A DNA stretch of 64,000 bases from contig NZ_JOAP01000025.1 of the NCBI RefSeq assembly GCF_000720475.1, positions 62,001 through 126,000 on the forward strand. Reading direction: 5' to 3'. The notes under the pieces are model-generated. The model ran no database searches and had not been told where the DNA came from. It saw only the letters and a list, made by a program, of their open reading frames with translations. The position numbers and the translations under genes were made by a program. Source of the stretch: Streptomyces aureocirculatus (GTDB taxonomy: Bacteria; Actinomycetota; Actinomycetes; Streptomycetales; Streptomycetaceae). This document shows positions 62,485 through 64,000 of this stretch, in pieces. The first letter of the stretch is position 1; every line of letters begins with the position of its first letter.

Positions 62485-63845
62485 GCGACGTGGCCTCGAT
62501 CTTCGAAAGCGTCCCTGCGGGCGTCTCCGGGGAGCCGGATCCCGTCCGGGACCCCGCTCACGACGCCGCTCACGACCCGGTCCGGGACCCCGCCAGGGCC
62601 CCCGACCGGGCCGCCGCTCCCGCGCGCTCCGCCTGGCGGGACGTGCCGCCGCTCCAGGTGCGCAGATTCGCCGCGCTCGCCCTGGAGGAGGTGCCCGCGC
62701 TCGCCCATGACATTCTGCGCGAAATCCGCGCAGAATACCCCGGCCTGCCCGTCGTCCTCGACGACTCCGGCGAGCCCATGGCGCTCGTCGGCATCCGCCG
62801 CGCCCTGGAGGGCTTCGTCCAGCAGCTCGCGACCCGCGAGGGCAGACCGCGCTACCACCCGGAGGTCTTTCAGGAGTTCGGCCGCGGCGAGGGCCTGAAC
62901 GGCCGCAGCCTCGACTCGCTCCAGGCCATCTACCGCCTCGGCGTCCGGCTCGCCTGGCGCCGCCTCGCCGAGATCGGCCAGCAGACCGAGATCCCGCCGC
63001 CGGCCATGTACGAGCTCGCCGAGTCCGGCTTCGAGTACCTCGACGGCCTGGTCGACCAGTCGGTACGCGGCTACGCCGAGGCCGCCGCCCGGCAGGCCGG
63101 TGAGCGCCTGCGGCTCCAGCGCAAACTCATGGAGCTGCTGCTCTCCGAGCGCCGCCCCGACAGCTCGGCCGCCTCCGCGCTCGGCGCCGAGAACGGCCTG
63201 GACGAGCGCGCCGCCCGCGTCGGCTGGCAACTGCCCGAGCGCGTCGCCGTCGGCGTGCTCCTGCGCCCCGCCCGCGAGGCCGTCGCACCCGCCGTCGGCG
63301 AGGGCGTCCTGCTCGACATGGAGGCCGAGCAGCCCCGCATGGTCGTACCGGAACCGGACGCCGCGGGCCGCCCCGAACTGCTGCGCCGCGCCATGACCGG
63401 CTGGTCCGGCGCCATCGGCCCGCCCGTGCCGCTCGCCGACGCCGCGAAGTCGCTGCGCTGGGCCGAGGCGGCGGTCGGCCTGATGGAGCGCGGACTGCTG
63501 CCCGCCGGTGAGGTCCTGTACTGCACCGAGCACACCGAGGCCCTCGTCCTGCTCCAGCCGGAGGAACTCATCGAGGATCTTGCGCGCCGCTGTCTGGCAC
63601 CCCTCGACCACTGCGGCCCCGCACACGGCCGCCGCCTTGCCCAGACCCTGCTCGCCTGGCTGGAAACGCGCGGCGGCGCCCCCGAGGTGGCCGCCCGGCT
63701 CGGCGTGCACCCGCAGACGGTGCGCTACCGCTTGCGGCAGATAAGGGAACTGTGGGGCGACGAGGTCGACGACCCGGACCGCCGCTTCGAGCTGGAACTG
63801 GTACTGCGGGCCCGCAGGCTGCGGGGCGAACTGGGCCGGGCGTGA
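62481..63845 (+). CDS. PucR-type transcriptional regulator
   Basis: A 454-residue protein from GTG 62481. The N-terminus has an Asp/Pro/Arg repeat (HDPVRDPAR). The middle contains a helical region (RRALEGFVQQLATREG and YRLGVRLAWRRLAEIG) and a GGDEF-like/unknown fold typical of this group. The C-terminal helix-turn-helix (about residues 385-435) reads TLLAWLETRGGAPEVAARLG then HPQTVRYRLRQIRELWG. PucR-type regulators respond to metabolites or stress; the targets are not evident. Confidence 0.85.
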   Translation: MSDVASIFESVPAGVSGEPDPVRDPAHDAAHDPVRDPARAPDRAAAPARSAWRDVPPLQVRRFAALALEEVPALAHDILREIRAEYPGLPVVLDDSGEPMALVGIRRALEGFVQQLATREGRPRYHPEVFQEFGRGEGLNGRSLDSLQAIYRLGVRLAWRRLAEIGQQTEIPPPAMYELAESGFEYLDGLVDQSVRGYAEAAARQAGERLRLQRKLMELLLSERRPDSSAASALGAENGLDERAARVGWQLPERVAVGVLLRPAREAVAPAVGEGVLLDMEAEQPRMVVPEPDAAGRPELLRRAMTGWSGAIGPPVPLADAAKSLRWAEAAVGLMERGLLPAGEVLYCTEHTEALVLLQPEELIEDLARRCLAPLDHCGPAHGRRLAQTLLAWLETRGGAPEVAARLGVHPQTVRYRLRQIRELWGDEVDDPDRRFELELVLRARRLRGELGRA

Positions 63846-63936
63846 CGCGCATGGCGTACGGGAGGTTCTCTTCCGCACACAACCTTCACAGCTCCCGCAT
63901 CCTCCGTACCGGCGTGGCACTTAGCCTCCATGCCTC

Positions 63937-64000
63937 ATGGACTACTGCCACGCGTGCCACAGGCACCTCAACGGCGCCCTCGCCTGCCCGGGGTGCGGCA
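63937..64000 (+). CDS. N-terminus of a zinc-ribbon protein (cut by window end)
   Basis: ATG 63937 opens MDYCHACHRHLNGALACPGC, with two cysteine knuckles (CHAC and CPGC). Streptomyces has several proteins with this start. Only 21 codons are visible, so the function cannot be assigned; the ribosome binding site is weak. Confidence 0.7.
   Translation, partial: MDYCHACHRHLNGALACPGCG

Overview
The window is high-GC actinomycete DNA and almost certainly comes from a Streptomyces chromosome. The evidence is the codon bias, many GTG starts, tight GTGA/ATGA translational coupling, nests of GAF-ANTAR regulators, a type I-E CRISPR-Cas locus with a fused cas3-cse1, an mbl-like gene close to a MatB-type malonyl-CoA ligase, and the small Streptomyces-type proteins beside an XRE regulator. 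No transposase, integrase, rRNA or complete canonical tRNA was seen.

Region 1 (1-2600) holds the end of one gene, a repeat-rich fibre-like protein whose 3' end looks frameshifted, and a non-coding stretch with a tRNA-3'-end-like repeat. Region 2 (2600-16530) is a defence island. It has a VapBC pair, CRISPR array 1 with its leader, the minus-strand operon cas3-cse1 / cse2 / cas7e / cas5e / cas6e / cas1 / cas2, a small membrane-protein gene, CRISPR array 2 with a related leader, and relic repeats in the opposite orientation. A second copy of the tRNA-like repeat closes the island. Region 3 (16700-19000) is a Streptomyces-type cluster of two small Cys-containing proteins, a conserved hypothetical and a divergent XRE/TPR regulator.

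Region 4 (19100-24650) is a signalling nest of five GAF-ANTAR proteins and one STAS protein that lacks the usual phosphorylatable serine. Region 5 (24890-29820) has a NarL-type two-component system, a secreted beta-lactamase-fold hydrolase and two secreted proteins. Region 6 (30365-39345) is the most interesting block. Divergent transcripts encode a fold-type II PLP enzyme, a GHMP small-molecule kinase, a DUF4213/DUF364 protein, a complete FecCD-type metallophore importer, an MFS exporter and a clavaminate-synthase/TauD-like oxygenase, with a Fur/Zur-like operator in the shared promoter region. It reads as a metallophore system that makes its ligand without NRPS or NIS synthetases.

Region 7 (39350-47800) contains a repeat array, a degenerate GAF histidine kinase beside an mbl-like gene, an MFS transporter and an S8 protease pseudogene that has lost its catalytic domain. 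Region 8 (47800-62070) is matB followed by a tightly overlapping nine-gene minus-strand operon. It encodes a GT4 glycosyltransferase, an AftD-like arabinofuranosyltransferase, three methyltransferases, a condensation-fold acyltransferase, a DMT transporter and accessory proteins, and looks like a surface glycan or glycolipid modification pathway; a DUF3068 membrane protein lies just upstream. Region 9 (62200-64000) holds a small membrane protein coupled to a PucR-type regulator and the start of a zinc-ribbon protein cut by the window edge.
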